Below, piece by piece: positions 42,664 through 51,791 of a stretch of 64,000 nt of DNA. Location of the stretch: contig JAYRWY010000017.1 in NCBI GenBank assembly GCA_041917755.1, forward strand, positions 124,001-188,000. Reading direction: 5' to 3'. The notes beneath the pieces were generated by a model, which was not told the DNA's origin, searched no databases, and saw only the letters and a list, made by a program, of their open reading frames with translations. Position numbers and translations under genes: made by a program. This DNA is from RGZA01 sp041917755 (GTDB lineage Bacteria > Pseudomonadota > Alphaproteobacteria > UBA9219 > RGZA01). How positions within the stretch are numbered: position 1 is the stretch's first letter; each line of letters begins with the position of its first letter.

Positions 42664-44148
42664 ATGAGCAACATATCCAACGCCCCCCAATTTCGTGAAG
42701 CCTTGACCTTTGATGACGTCTTGCTTGTGCCCAAGGCCTCGCAAGTGCTGCCTGCTGAGGTAAGCATTTCTACCCGTTTAACACGCAATATTACGCTGGG
42801 CATCCCCTTGCTCTCTGCTGCAATGGATACGGTTTCTGAACACGCAATGGCAATAGCGCTGGCGCAAGCGGGCGGGATGGGCGTTATTCACCGCAACCTC
42901 AGTATGCCAGATCAGGCCGAGGAAGTACGCCGCGTCAAACGCTTTGAATCAGGTATGGTTGTTAACCCAATTACAATTACCCCTGAAACTACCTTAGCGG
43001 ATGCATTGGCCATTATGGCACGTGAACGGATTTCGGGTATTCCGGTGGTTGAGCAACCATCGGGTAAGCTCGTGGGTATTTTAACGCACCGTGATGTGCG
43101 TTTTGCCAATGAACCCAAGCAACCTGTGCGCGAATTGATGACCCATAAAAATCTGGTCACCGTGCGCGAAGGCGTTGAACAGGCCGAGGCAAAAAAATTA
43201 TTGCATCAACATCGCATCGAAAAATTATTGGTGGTAGATGAGGCTTATCGTTGCATTGGTTTGGTCACGGTTAAAGACATCGAAAAATCAAAAGCTCATC
43301 CCCATGCATGCAAAGATGAAAAAGGCCGCTTGCGCGTTGCCGCCGCGGTGGGTACCGGTGATAATGGTTTCTCCCGTGCCAAGGCGTTGATTGAAGCAGG
43401 CGTGGACGTAGTGGTGATTGACACCGCTCATGGCCATAGCTTTAAGGTGATTGAGCAGGTGAAGGCCGTGCGCGCGCTTGATAACAAAACCCAGATTGTA
43501 GCGGGCAATGTTGCAACTGGCGATGCAGCAGACGCATTGATTGCAGCTGGTGCAGACGCCATTAAGGTTGGAATTGGCCCTGGGTCTATCTGTACAACTC
43601 GTATGGTGGCCGGTGTGGGTGTGCCGCAATTAACCGCGATTATGGATGTGGCAGCAGCGGCGCGTAAGCACGATGTGCCGGTCATTGCCGATGGCGGGAT
43701 TAAATATTCCGGTGATTTTGCCAAGGCAATTGCAGCAGGTGCAGAAAGCGCGATGCTGGGTTCATTGCTTGCGGGCAGTGATGAAGCGCCCGGCGAAGTT
43801 ATTTTATTCCAAGGTCGTTCGTATAAAACCTATCGCGGGATGGGTTCATTGGGCGCGATGGCTGGCGGTTCGGCTGACCGTTATTTCCAAGGCGGCGTTA
43901 CCGAAACGCAAAAACTGGTACCAGAAGGCGTTGAAGGACGTGTGCCGCATAAAGGCCCCGTTGCCAATATCATTCATCAATTGATGGGCGGTTTACGTGC
44001 ATCGATGGGGTATACTGGTGCAGGTGATATTAAATCATTCCAATCGCGCGCAGAATTTGTGCGGATTACCGGTGCAGGTCTGCATGAAAGCCATGTGCAT
44101 GATATTCAAGTAACGGCAGAGGCGCCTAATTACCGCCGCGACATGTGA
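42664..44148 (+). CDS. guaB: IMP dehydrogenase
   Basis: 494 residues. NAD-dependent oxidation of IMP to XMP, the committed step to GMP. LTFDDVLLVP at the N-terminus, then a CBS pair (MARERISGIPVVEQ and KLLHQHRIEKLLVVDE) within residues 95-200, then VVIDTAHGHS, the catalytic-loop Cys in GPGSICTTRMVAGVG, and the flap with RGMGSLGAM. Length standard. A RsmB-like gene follows 27 bases downstream, a common alphaproteobacterial neighbourhood. Confidence 0.98.
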   Translation: MSNISNAPQFREALTFDDVLLVPKASQVLPAEVSISTRLTRNITLGIPLLSAAMDTVSEHAMAIALAQAGGMGVIHRNLSMPDQAEEVRRVKRFESGMVVNPITITPETTLADALAIMARERISGIPVVEQPSGKLVGILTHRDVRFANEPKQPVRELMTHKNLVTVREGVEQAEAKKLLHQHRIEKLLVVDEAYRCIGLVTVKDIEKSKAHPHACKDEKGRLRVAAAVGTGDNGFSRAKALIEAGVDVVVIDTAHGHSFKVIEQVKAVRALDNKTQIVAGNVATGDAADALIAAGADAIKVGIGPGSICTTRMVAGVGVPQLTAIMDVAAAARKHDVPVIADGGIKYSGDFAKAIAAGAESAMLGSLLAGSDEAPGEVILFQGRSYKTYRGMGSLGAMAGGSADRYFQGGVTETQKLVPEGVEGRVPHKGPVANIIHQLMGGLRASMGYTGAGDIKSFQSRAEFVRITGAGLHESHVHDIQVTAEAPNYRRDM

Positions 44149-44175
44149 TTTAAAAATTTAATAGAAAGACGACAT

Positions 44176-45501
44176 ATGAAAGAGGGCGCTCAACTCCAGG
44201 CCATCATGGATGTGCTATTGGAAATAAACGATGCAACCTCGCCGGCAGATGCCGTGATTGCCCAGTATTTTCGTGGGCATCGTTATATTGGTTCAAAGGA
44301 CCGCGCAACGATTTCAACGGCGCTGTACACCATTTTGCGTCACATGTACCGCCTGAATTGGTGGGTGGATGAATTGCTGGGTAAAAAGTTGTCTGCGGAA
44401 GAGCGCGTGCGCGGCGTAGTCATTTTGTACCTCTCACTACTTAAGAAATTTCCAGCCGAGGCTATCACCGCCGTATTTTCTGGCGGCAAGTATGCGCCTC
44501 CAGCCTTTTCAGATGAAGAAGCGGCGTTTGTAAAAAAGCTGGATGGACGAACACTTATTCACCCGAATATGAGCGAAAGCACACGACTGGAATGCCCGCC
44601 ATGGGCTTATACCCTGCTTAAGCCGGTATTGGGGGACAGACTTGATAGTGAGATGCGCGCGATGCAGGATGCGGCCAGCCTTGATATCCGCATCAATCCC
44701 ATCAAAACCACTCGGGATAATGTATTAGCTGAATTAGCTGCCAATGACATTAAAGCCAAGGCGACGCCGTTTTCACCGCTGGGTATTCGTATTGAAGGCC
44801 GCCCGGCACTATCGCAAATGGCATTGTTCAAAGACGGTAAAATTGAAGTGCAAGATGAGGGATCGCAGGTTCTATCACTCATGCTGGATGCTAAAAGCGG
44901 GATGAGCGTCGTTGATTTTTGTGCAGGCGCAGGGGGTAAAACCTTGGCGATTGCTGCAGGTATGAATAATAAAGGCCGCGTAGTGGCATGTGATGTGGCG
45001 GGCAAGCGCCTTGAAAAAGCCAAGCTGCGTTTCCGCCGCGCAGGATTGCACAATATTGAAACGCATGAGCTGAAGAATGAAAATGACCAATGGGTGAAGC
45101 ACAACGCCGGCAAATATGACCGTGTATTGGTCGATGCTCCATGCAGTGGTACCGGCACATGGCGACGCAACCCCGATGCACGTTGGAAACAACTTGGCCC
45201 TAGCCTAGATGAATTGCTTGGCATGCAGTCACGCATTTTAAAGTCGGCCGCGCGGTTGGTGAAGGATAGCGGACGGTTGGTTTATGCCACCTGTTCGATA
45301 TTGAATGAAGAAAACCAGAACCAGGTTGCGGCGTTTTTAGAAGCGCATCCTGAATTTAAATTGGTCCCGTTGGATGTGGCGATGCCTGCAAATCTTAAAA
45401 AGTTAGCGGTGGGCGATATGTTAGCCATGACACCTGCTAATCATAAAACCGATGGCTTTTTTGCGGCTGTATTCGAAAAAAAGCAGCAAAAAGCCGAGTA
45501 A
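44176..45501 (+). CDS. RsmB/NOP-family rRNA (cytosine-C5)-methyltransferase
   Basis: 441 residues. An N-terminal helical, NusB-like region (GSKDRATISTALYTILRHMYR) is followed by the RNA m5C methyltransferase domain. SAM site: VVDFCAGAGGKTLAIAAGM; catalytic cysteines in VDAPCSGTGTWRRNPD and VYATCSILNEENQNQV. It likely methylates 16S rRNA C967 or a related site. A start in a reading frame at 44176 fits guaB spacing. Confidence 0.93.
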   Translation: MKEGAQLQAIMDVLLEINDATSPADAVIAQYFRGHRYIGSKDRATISTALYTILRHMYRLNWWVDELLGKKLSAEERVRGVVILYLSLLKKFPAEAITAVFSGGKYAPPAFSDEEAAFVKKLDGRTLIHPNMSESTRLECPPWAYTLLKPVLGDRLDSEMRAMQDAASLDIRINPIKTTRDNVLAELAANDIKAKATPFSPLGIRIEGRPALSQMALFKDGKIEVQDEGSQVLSLMLDAKSGMSVVDFCAGAGGKTLAIAAGMNNKGRVVACDVAGKRLEKAKLRFRRAGLHNIETHELKNENDQWVKHNAGKYDRVLVDAPCSGTGTWRRNPDARWKQLGPSLDELLGMQSRILKSAARLVKDSGRLVYATCSILNEENQNQVAAFLEAHPEFKLVPLDVAMPANLKKLAVGDMLAMTPANHKTDGFFAAVFEKKQQKAE

Positions 45502-45540
45502 ACGGACTGCAACTAAAAACAATCTTGTCTGGGCTAATTT

Positions 45541-45546
45541 TATAAT
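45541..45546 (+). promoter_or_regulatory. Perfect -10 box upstream of orphan gene 45600
   Basis: TATAAT is a full -10 consensus, 54 bases before the ATG at 45600, with TTTA just upstream. No good -35 is found at 16-18 bases, so only half the promoter is supported. Confidence 0.35.
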
Positions 45547-45599
45547 CCAGTTTCTGGTAATTCGTTCGTCGGCAGATGTTATTTTTTAAGGATTTTATC

Positions 45600-45953
45600 A
45601 TGAGACACCCCTTGCCTGTTCGCGCCACCCTGCATAGCTATGCAAGCATTGAAGCGATGCTGACGCGACTTCCGCATGATGACAGTAATGAAAGAGAATC
45701 TGGTGATACGGCAACCATACTGCAGCGCGTAGTAGAAGTATCTGGTGCGTCCACCGTGACAGTGCTGCGTATACGTATGCCTGGTCTTGCGTTTGATAAA
45801 AAGCCGAACACCCAATTATATGCGGTGGCAATCGCGGCGCCAGTCGGCGAAGTTGTAAAACAGCTGAATAATGCCGGCGCGATTTTTGATCCGCTGCGTC
45901 CATCGCAAAACGGCTTCATGAAAGCCACACGCTATAATTACGATGTGGCTTAA
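45600..45953 (+). CDS. Small unknown protein
   Basis: 117 residues from the ATG with an AAGGA site in TTTTTTAAGGATTTT. No recognised domain, signal or membrane segment. The centre (TVTVLRIRMPGLAFDKKPN and LYAVAIAAPVGEVVKQLNNAG) suggests alternating strands and helix. The next gene starts 58 bases later on the same strand, and both are orphans. Codon use is like the neighbours. Confidence 0.6.
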   Translation: MRHPLPVRATLHSYASIEAMLTRLPHDDSNERESGDTATILQRVVEVSGASTVTVLRIRMPGLAFDKKPNTQLYAVAIAAPVGEVVKQLNNAGAIFDPLRPSQNGFMKATRYNYDVA

Positions 45954-46011
45954 TCACATAGCATCAGGATTTCGAGTTTTATAGTTGGTATTGTTTTTTT
46001 AAGAGATAGTT

Positions 46012-46857
46012 GTGACCGTTATTCAGCCTATCCATGCACTGGGTCGCCTCAAGATCAAGTTAGCGAAGACAATCGGTGACGATATGGCTGCCTATCTTAT
46101 CGGGTTCGCTAATTTGCTGCCGGAATCTGATTCCTTTGTCGATGCTGCAGGGCAGGCGTGGGAAAATATCAATCAAATTGTTTCAAAAGACGGAAGCACA
46201 GGGTTTTCAACAAGCCAGGTTGTGGCAATCACAAAACCGAATGAACGGCTCATGCAGCTTGCTGTATTGTTGGAGTCTAAAGATAGCTCCAGCGGCTATA
46301 CTACACGTTTCATCGAACAGGATTTTAGTGAAGCAGCCGACCAGCTTTCAGCGATGGCAGTCGAATTTATCGAGGAAACAGACGCGGTTGTGCTTCCTGT
46401 GGATGAGAACTTTGAGGCTTTCAATTTGCGCTGGCTTAACCAGGAGCAATCTATCCCGCGCATGATGCAACGCGCATTTGATGCCGGGTCAGAATACCGA
46501 TTTCAAAATATTAAAGAAGTTCTGGAATGTATGGGAGAGTATGGCAGCGACATCACAGATATTGCGCTGGTAGCACAAGCGCCGTTCAGTCCTGACCAGC
46601 ATAGCTTGCTGTTGATTTCCGTTCCTGATCAACAATACCCGGAGACTTATATCCTATATTCTTCTTACGATGCGGTGATGCAGGAATTGTCAGGACAGCC
46701 CATTGAAATGGTAGAGCTTCCTGCAGAGCGTGAGGGTAGCAACGATGCTGCATTCAGGCTATCCGCAAGCCGTCATTACCTGGGTGAACGGCTGCTCAAG
46801 GCCTTGCGTCCTGATGTCGGCCTGCAAGCCCCAAGATTTCCTGACAATATTTTCTGA
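46012..46857 (+). CDS. Unknown protein
   Basis: 281 residues from a GTG. No family recognised. Acidic, soluble, without signal peptide or membrane helix. Predicted helices at AEFI-like stretches (AADQLSAMAVEFIEET) and a repeat-free body. Pairs with the small unknown gene at 45600 and faces the convergent ald, whose stop is only 12 bases away. Function cannot be assigned. Confidence 0.6.
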   Translation: MTVIQPIHALGRLKIKLAKTIGDDMAAYLIGFANLLPESDSFVDAAGQAWENINQIVSKDGSTGFSTSQVVAITKPNERLMQLAVLLESKDSSSGYTTRFIEQDFSEAADQLSAMAVEFIEETDAVVLPVDENFEAFNLRWLNQEQSIPRMMQRAFDAGSEYRFQNIKEVLECMGEYGSDITDIALVAQAPFSPDQHSLLLISVPDQQYPETYILYSSYDAVMQELSGQPIEMVELPAEREGSNDAAFRLSASRHYLGERLLKALRPDVGLQAPRFPDNIF

Positions 46858-46869
46858 GGCTGCGTATTG

Positions 46870-47988
46870 TTAAGCTGCCAGCGCGTCTTCGGCGGGCTGA
46901 TAGCTCTTATTCAAGGCTTCGGCCACTTCCTTATGGGTAATTTTGCCTTTGGACACGTTCAGGCCTTTGCGGAAGCCTGCATTTTCCAGCAACGCTTTCT
47001 TGTATCCCTTATCGGCCAAGGCCAATACATAAGGCAAGGTTGCGTTGTTCAGTGCAAAGGTTGATGTCCGTGCAACAGCGCCCGGCATATTGGCCACGCA
47101 GTAATGGATAACGCCATCGATAGTATAGATGGGGTCAGCATGGGTGGTTGCCTTGGAGGTTTCAAAGCAGCCGCCTTGGTCGATGGATACGTCTACCAAT
47201 ACGCTGCCCTTCTTCATCTGGCTAATCATATCGCGTGTGATAAGACGCGGTGCAGCAGCGCCAGGTACAAGCACAGCGCCAATTACAAGGTCAGCTTCCA
47301 GTGCGTATTTCTCAATTGCGTAATCGGTGGCGTAGACCGTGCTGATGGATGCGCCAAAGAACATATCAAGTTCTTTCATACGTTCATTGGATTTCTCAAT
47401 GACAGTCACGTGGGCGCCCATACCAATGGCAACCTTGGCTGCGTTGGTACCAACCACGCCGCCACCCAGTACAACAACGTTTCCTGCATTCACACCTGGC
47501 ACGCCGGATAACAATACGCCACGACCACCATAGGTTTTTTCAAGGTAATGCGCGCCAGCCTGGATGCTCATACGGCCAGCCACTTCGGACATAGGAGCCA
47601 AAAGGGGTAATCTTCCTCGCTCATCCGTCACGGTTTCGTAGGCAATGGCAATTGCGCCCGATTCCATCAGCAACTTGGCCTGTTCTGGATCTGGAGCCAG
47701 ATGCAGATAGGTGAACAAGATTTGTCCTTCGCGCAGCATTTTGCATTCAGCAGGCTGGGGCTCTTTGACCTTTACCACCATATCGGCACGTTTGAATACA
47801 TCAGCGGCACTGGCCACAATCTCGGCGCCCGCTTTCTCATAATCCGAGTTTTCAAGACCAATGGATGTACCCGCTTCAGCTTGCACAATCACCTTATGGC
47901 CATGCTTACATAATTCGCGCACCGCAGCAGGGGTAAGGCCAACGCGGTATTCGTGGTTTTTTATTTCCTTGGGTACGCCAATCAGCAT
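46870..47988 (-). CDS. ald: Alanine dehydrogenase
   Basis: 372 residues. NAD-dependent interconversion of L-alanine and pyruvate plus ammonia. MLIGVPKEIKNHEYRVGLTP at the start, KVKEPQPAECKMLREGQILF (Lys and Glu binding pyruvate), LAPMSEVAGRMSIQ (His/Asp region), the NAD motif VVLGGGVVGTNAAKVAIGMG, and DQGGCFETSKATTHADP. Starts 8 bases after the ferritin-like gene stop, so the two form an operon. Confidence 0.97.
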   Translation of the reverse strand: MLIGVPKEIKNHEYRVGLTPAAVRELCKHGHKVIVQAEAGTSIGLENSDYEKAGAEIVASAADVFKRADMVVKVKEPQPAECKMLREGQILFTYLHLAPDPEQAKLLMESGAIAIAYETVTDERGRLPLLAPMSEVAGRMSIQAGAHYLEKTYGGRGVLLSGVPGVNAGNVVVLGGGVVGTNAAKVAIGMGAHVTVIEKSNERMKELDMFFGASISTVYATDYAIEKYALEADLVIGAVLVPGAAAPRLITRDMISQMKKGSVLVDVSIDQGGCFETSKATTHADPIYTIDGVIHYCVANMPGAVARTSTFALNNATLPYVLALADKGYKKALLENAGFRKGLNVSKGKITHKEVAEALNKSYQPAEDALAA

Positions 47989-47996
47989 AGCAGCTC

Positions 47997-48866
47997 CTAT
48001 TTTTTAGGGATGAAATTAAGGGCGAATTTAACAAGTGTAGGCATGAGGGTCGGGCGGATAAGGCGTGCATCGAATGGAGCCATACGCTTATCGTTTTCGG
48101 ATAAGCACAGTTCCAGAAATTCCCGCACATTGAATTCGGCAGCAAAGTTTTGACCGCCAGCTGCTACAAAGTTATCGCCACCGCTGGCGGCATCGCCTGC
48201 AATATCCAGGCGACCAAACGCATTGAGCAATAAGGCGCCAATGCAGCGGATACGGAAAATGATGCGATCTACAAACGATTTATTGGCAGATTGCCATGCC
48301 ACCCAGTTTACAAAGAACAGGATATGGCGGCCTTCTTCTCGTATCACGGGCTCAAACGTATCTACCAGTGCGGGCGGGAAGAAACCGGAGCGTTTGGCAA
48401 GTTCAAACAAACCGAAGGCAAAAAAGCTGTCAAAGCATTCACCGTATCCGGTACGCAGGAATGCCCATTCAGGATCTTTGTCTGCAGTGTATTTTGGTTC
48501 AGGCTTAAGTTTGATTCCATAGGCATTGATCATGTGTTCAAGCACATGTTTATGGCGTGCTTCTTCAAATGCATTGAGGGCTACCGCTTCTTTGAGCAGC
48601 GTATCATTGATATTATCAGCAAGGCGCTGTACGCGAATGGATGCAAAGCCTTCGGTCTGTACCGCAACATCCCAAAACGGCAACGAGGTGATGCGTTGCA
48701 ATGCATCGGGCTCCAATGTTGGCCATTCGATGACAGCGGGCTTATACGCATCAAAGGTATCCAGCAGCATGCGGCAAAAGGCCTGCTTATGCTCGGGCGT
48801 GCCAATTTTTAGCGGAGGCTGGGTGGGGATATCGGAAGCAGAAAGGGCGGCATGGGTCATGTGCAA
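47997..48866 (-). CDS. Ferritin-like diiron-type protein
   Basis: 289 residues with two ExxH motifs: Glu102-His105 in FEEARHKHVLEH and Glu178-His181 in IREEGRHILFFVNW, plus Glu154 in LFELAK and acidic residues near position 72 as candidate remaining ligands. The ATG at 48866 and one at 48860 are both possible. Precedes ald with an 8-base gap. Function unknown; similar in type, but not clearly homologous over its length, to the diiron protein at 972. Confidence 0.7.
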   Translation of the reverse strand: MHMTHAALSASDIPTQPPLKIGTPEHKQAFCRMLLDTFDAYKPAVIEWPTLEPDALQRITSLPFWDVAVQTEGFASIRVQRLADNINDTLLKEAVALNAFEEARHKHVLEHMINAYGIKLKPEPKYTADKDPEWAFLRTGYGECFDSFFAFGLFELAKRSGFFPPALVDTFEPVIREEGRHILFFVNWVAWQSANKSFVDRIIFRIRCIGALLLNAFGRLDIAGDAASGGDNFVAAGGQNFAAEFNVREFLELCLSENDKRMAPFDARLIRPTLMPTLVKFALNFIPKK

Positions 48867-48946
48867 AACCTCATTAATGAATGCGGTGAATAAAGGCTAA
48901 TTTACAGGTTAAATCAATAAGAATAGACGGTTTTTAGGAAAGCCCC

Positions 48947-48978
48947 CTTGCCATTTCGCCGCAGTGCCTCCAAATATA
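48947..48978 (+). promoter_or_regulatory. Possible heat-shock (RpoH-type) promoter of hsp20
   Basis: CTTG followed by CC (48947-48952), then a 14-base spacer and CCTCCAAATATA. The -35 CTTG fits RpoH, and the -10 only partly. If correct, transcription would start at or next to the ATG at 48983. Weak evidence, supported mainly by the heat-shock gene behind it. Confidence 0.3.
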
Positions 48979-48982
48979 GGGC

Positions 48983-49450
48983 ATGACAACACGTTTATCG
49001 ATATTCAGCAGCCCGTTATTACTGGGGTTTGACCAGTTTGAGCGCACCTTGGAGCGTTGCACGAAGGGCAGTGACAGCTATCCTCCGTATAATATTGAGC
49101 AGACCGGTGACAATACCCTGCGCATAACGTTGGCGGTTGCCGGATTTTCGATGGATGATTTATCCGTGCATACCGAAGACAGTCAGTTGGTGATACGTGG
49201 GCGTACCCGTGAGGACAATAATTTAGAACAGCGCGTCTATCTGCACCGCGGAATCGCCGCACGGCAATTCCAGAGAATTTTTGTTCTGGCAGAGGGAATC
49301 GAAATTGAGTCAGCGAATCTGGATAATGGGTTGCTGAATATTGATCTGCGACGCCCAGTGGTGGAACCAAAAATACAATCGATTCCCATTACCAAGGGCA
49401 AAACACCCGCCAGCAATAGGGTATCCATAAAAACCGATGGCGACCGCTAA
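48983..49450 (+). CDS. Small heat shock protein (Hsp20/alpha-crystallin)
   Basis: 155 residues. ATP-independent holdase chaperone. The alpha-crystallin domain spans about 37-130: YNIEQTGDNTLRITLAVAGFSMDDL (seen as ITLAVAGFSMDDLSVHTE), LVIRGRTRED, ESANLDNGLLNIDLRRP with the typical A-x-L-x-x-G-L motif. A tail ends in a basic linker. Followed by a clear terminator and the DUF1150 gene. Confidence 0.95.
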   Translation: MTTRLSIFSSPLLLGFDQFERTLERCTKGSDSYPPYNIEQTGDNTLRITLAVAGFSMDDLSVHTEDSQLVIRGRTREDNNLEQRVYLHRGIAARQFQRIFVLAEGIEIESANLDNGLLNIDLRRPVVEPKIQSIPITKGKTPASNRVSIKTDGDR

Positions 49451-49473
49451 CCCAGGGTTTGCTTGGGTTTTTT
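49451..49473 (+). terminator. Rho-independent terminator of hsp20
   Basis: A 6-bp stem CCCAGG/CTTGGG with one G-T pair and a 5-base loop lies right after the hsp20 stop, followed by six T residues. Confidence 0.75.
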
Positions 49474-49582
49474 GATACTCATCGCCGCGATTAATATTCT
49501 GTTAAGAATACTGAAACGCGCTTTAATCATTCATTATCATATCAGGGCATAGAATAACCCTTACGCAAAGAAGAGGGTGTTC

Positions 49583-49816
49583 ATGAGCCGTGATCTGCCA
49601 AACAAACATATTGAATTGAAGAAATCCATTTCCCGCCAGGACTTCAATAGTTTTGGTCTTGAGGATATGGCCTATGTCAAAACAGTTGATGTTGAAGGCC
49701 AGAAATTGCATGCGGTACATGCTGCAGATGGCACCCCATTAACGGTAATTAATACCCGTGATTTGGCGTTCGCCACCGTGCGTCAGCACGAGATGGAACC
49801 GCTTAGCGTACACTAA
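49583..49816 (+). CDS. DUF1150 family protein
   Basis: 77 residues from the ATG with GAGGG 7 bases upstream; a GTG at 49577 adds two residues. Typical DUF1150 end: DGTPLTVINTRDLAFATVRQHEMEPLSVH (GTPLTVINTRDLAFATVRQH). The family is restricted to alphaproteobacteria and commonly follows hsp20, as here. Function unknown. Confidence 0.88.
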   Translation: MSRDLPNKHIELKKSISRQDFNSFGLEDMAYVKTVDVEGQKLHAVHAADGTPLTVINTRDLAFATVRQHEMEPLSVH

Positions 49817-49825
49817 TAAATATAT

Positions 49826-50335
49826 TTAGTGGTTGGTGACAAGGGCTGTTCCCGGGACAGGCCGATGGAAGTCTTTTGCCGCAAGGCACGTCCCCAATTC
49901 AATTTTATAACCCTTGGATAGCTTGGAAATTTCTTTCTCGCTCATCTCTGCCCAATGCGTATTGCCATCAAATTCAATGGCGACGGCCATGTATTTAATG
50001 GAGGTATCATCACGCTTTAGAAAATCCTTGATAAAGGTTTCGCGGTCAAAGCGGATATAGCTTTTGGTAGTAGCGGGCGCTTTGTACATCGTGGAGCCTT
50101 CAAAGATCCCATTGATGTGGCTAAGACAAATCATGCCTGCGCGACCTGATTTGAGTGTGTCGTTTAAATCGGCCTTGCGTTGCCAGCCCGGAATGGCCAT
50201 GACGATGTTGATGATAGCGATAATCAGGATGGCCCAGACAAGCGGTATTCGCGCAAGTCTCAGGCCCCATTTTTTGCTTTTAGCAATGCGTTTCTTAAGA
50301 TCGGGATGATCAAGCTTAACTGTTGGCTTCCACAT
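49826..50335 (-). CDS. Single-pass membrane protein of unknown function
   Basis: 169 residues from the ATG at 50335. That start overlaps the ptsN 3' end by about 20 bases. One hydrophobic helix (VWAILIIAIINIVMAIPGW, about 37-55) follows a basic N-terminus, so the C-terminal domain is probably periplasmic. The remainder (FIKDFLKRDDTSIKYMAVAIEF...) matches nothing I know. Last gene after ptsN. Confidence 0.6.
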   Translation of the reverse strand: MWKPTVKLDHPDLKKRIAKSKKWGLRLARIPLVWAILIIAIINIVMAIPGWQRKADLNDTLKSGRAGMICLSHINGIFEGSTMYKAPATTKSYIRFDRETFIKDFLKRDDTSIKYMAVAIEFDGNTHWAEMSEKEISKLSKGYKIELGTCLAAKDFHRPVPGTALVTNH

Positions 50336-50858
50336 TCTTTTCGCCTTCCGATAGCAGGGCGTAAAGCGCTTTGGCATCGGGTGCAGCGCGGAGCTTTTCG
50401 CAGAATGCTTTTTCACGGAACATGCGGCTGACTTTGGCCAAGGCCTTTAGGTGGTCTGCGCCTGCGTCATGCGGAGCGAGCAACATGAATAATAAATCAA
50501 CGGGCTTTTCATCAATTGCTTCAAAATCTATTGGCTGAGCCAGACGGGCAAAAAAGCCATATACCTTGTCGGCGTTTTCAATTTTGCCGTGCGGGATAGC
50601 AATACCGTGACCCACACCGGTGGTACCAAGCTTTTCTCTGGCAAACAGAACTTCGAATACGACGTGTTCAGATAGACCGGTAATGGGCGAGGCCAGCTTT
50701 GCCAGTTCAGCAAGAGCCTGTTTTTTATTCTCGACCGTGAGATTGGCGATAATGTGCCCATCACGAATGAGATTGTCTTTTTGTGGGCCAGACGTGTCAC
50801 GTTTAGTCATGATGTTGCTTTCTGGAGATGGGCTTAGTTTGGTTTTGCGTGCAAACAT
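50316..50858 (-). CDS. ptsN: Nitrogen-regulatory PTS EIIA (PtsN)
   Basis: 180 residues (ATG at 50858; ATG at 50810 also possible). EIIA-Ntr phosphocarrier that regulates potassium and nitrogen or carbon balance. PHGKIE with the phosphorylated His (IAIPHGKI), preceded by VLFAREKLGTTGVGHGIA and followed by LLFMLLAPHDAGADHLKALA. Located in the canonical rpoN-hpf-ptsN order. Confidence 0.95.
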   Translation of the reverse strand: MFARKTKLSPSPESNIMTKRDTSGPQKDNLIRDGHIIANLTVENKKQALAELAKLASPITGLSEHVVFEVLFAREKLGTTGVGHGIAIPHGKIENADKVYGFFARLAQPIDFEAIDEKPVDLLFMLLAPHDAGADHLKALAKVSRMFREKAFCEKLRAAPDAKALYALLSEGEKNVEANS

Positions 50859-50868
50859 GGTTCGTCAC

Positions 50869-51510
50869 TTATTTTTTTGGTGCAGCGTTAGTTGGGTCAA
50901 CCCAGCCGATATGTCCATCGGCGCGGCGATAGACCATATTGAGGTTACCATTCGTGCGGTTGTTGAATAACAGGGCGGGAAGCTCTGCAAAATCGAGCAT
51001 CATGACGGCTTCACTCACCGTCAGGTTTTCAATACGGGTGGTGGTTTCTGCCACAATCAGCGGGGTGTGTGATTCATTGGCGGCGCCAGCATCATCATTT
51101 TCAGGGTTCAGAACGTATTTGCGTGCCACCATTGCTTCCAACGCAGCATGTTTATCGTGACCCTGGTGGTGGTGCATATCAATCAAGCGCTTCTTATGAC
51201 GGCTGAGACGTTTGGCGATACGGCCAGCGGCTTCATCAAATGCGGGGTAGGGGTCATTGGCGGCAAAGTTGCTTTGCAGCAGAATGCCGCGGGCGGCATG
51301 AACCGAGATATCGGCGCGGAATAAATGAGCCTCCTTGGAGAACACAACCGTTGCATCTAAAGGGGTAGTAAAATACTTGCTCACGACATCTTGCAAATGT
51401 TGTTGAACGTGTTGGCGCAGGCTTTCACCCACATCAATTTGTTTGCCTTTTACCTGAATATTCATCTGGGCAGGAGTGGCGCCCGATTGCACTGATGCAT
51501 GTGTCGTCAT
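50869..51510 (-). CDS. hpf: Long-form ribosome hibernation promoting factor
   Basis: 213 residues. It binds and dimerises ribosomes in stationary phase. N-terminal S30AE domain: MNIQVKGKQIDVGESLRQHV, RADISVHAARGIL, AAGRIAKRLSRHKKRLIDMH. The C-terminal domain ends with LIVAETTTRIENLTVSEAVMMLDFAELPALLFNN (MMLDFAELPALLFNNRTNG), which dimerises ribosomes. The first ATG at 51510 gives an N-terminal extension of about 15 residues; the ATG of MNIQVKGK is the alternative. Confidence 0.96.
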   Translation of the reverse strand: MTTHASVQSGATPAQMNIQVKGKQIDVGESLRQHVQQHLQDVVSKYFTTPLDATVVFSKEAHLFRADISVHAARGILLQSNFAANDPYPAFDEAAGRIAKRLSRHKKRLIDMHHHQGHDKHAALEAMVARKYVLNPENDDAGAANESHTPLIVAETTTRIENLTVSEAVMMLDFAELPALLFNNRTNGNLNMVYRRADGHIGWVDPTNAAPKK

Positions 51511-51681
51511 TGGTTGTTTAGACCCTTCTTGTTAGGTGAAACTGTGATGAAAGATTAGATAACCCCCGCCTTGCTTTGAATCGTGTGCTTTTGGTTTGCT
51601 TGCTTAAATCCGGCAATCTGCAACTACGTGTAAAGCGGCTGTGTGGAAGGTGGTCATAAGGGATGATGTTTTCATGACGAT

Positions 51682-51710
51682 ATGATGCTGCGAATGCGAA
51701 ATCCTGTCAA
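51682..51710 (-). promoter_or_regulatory. Candidate sigma-70 promoter of hpf
   Basis: On the minus strand, a perfect TTGACA (51710-51705) and CATCAT (51687-51682, four of six) are 17 bases apart. They lie in the 281-base gap between rpoN and hpf, giving hpf a leader of about 165 bases. This would uncouple hpf from rpoN transcription. Confidence 0.5.
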
Positions 51711-51791
51711 GAAAACTATCTTTTTGACCCCTATTTTGGGCTTAATGATTAGAACAAAAACGGATAATTCCTATTAAGGTAAACAAATGCC

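Noticed and set aside
44607..45236. 209-codon minus-strand open frame
   Set aside because: Antisense to the RsmB-like gene with a low-complexity Ser/Ala-rich translation.
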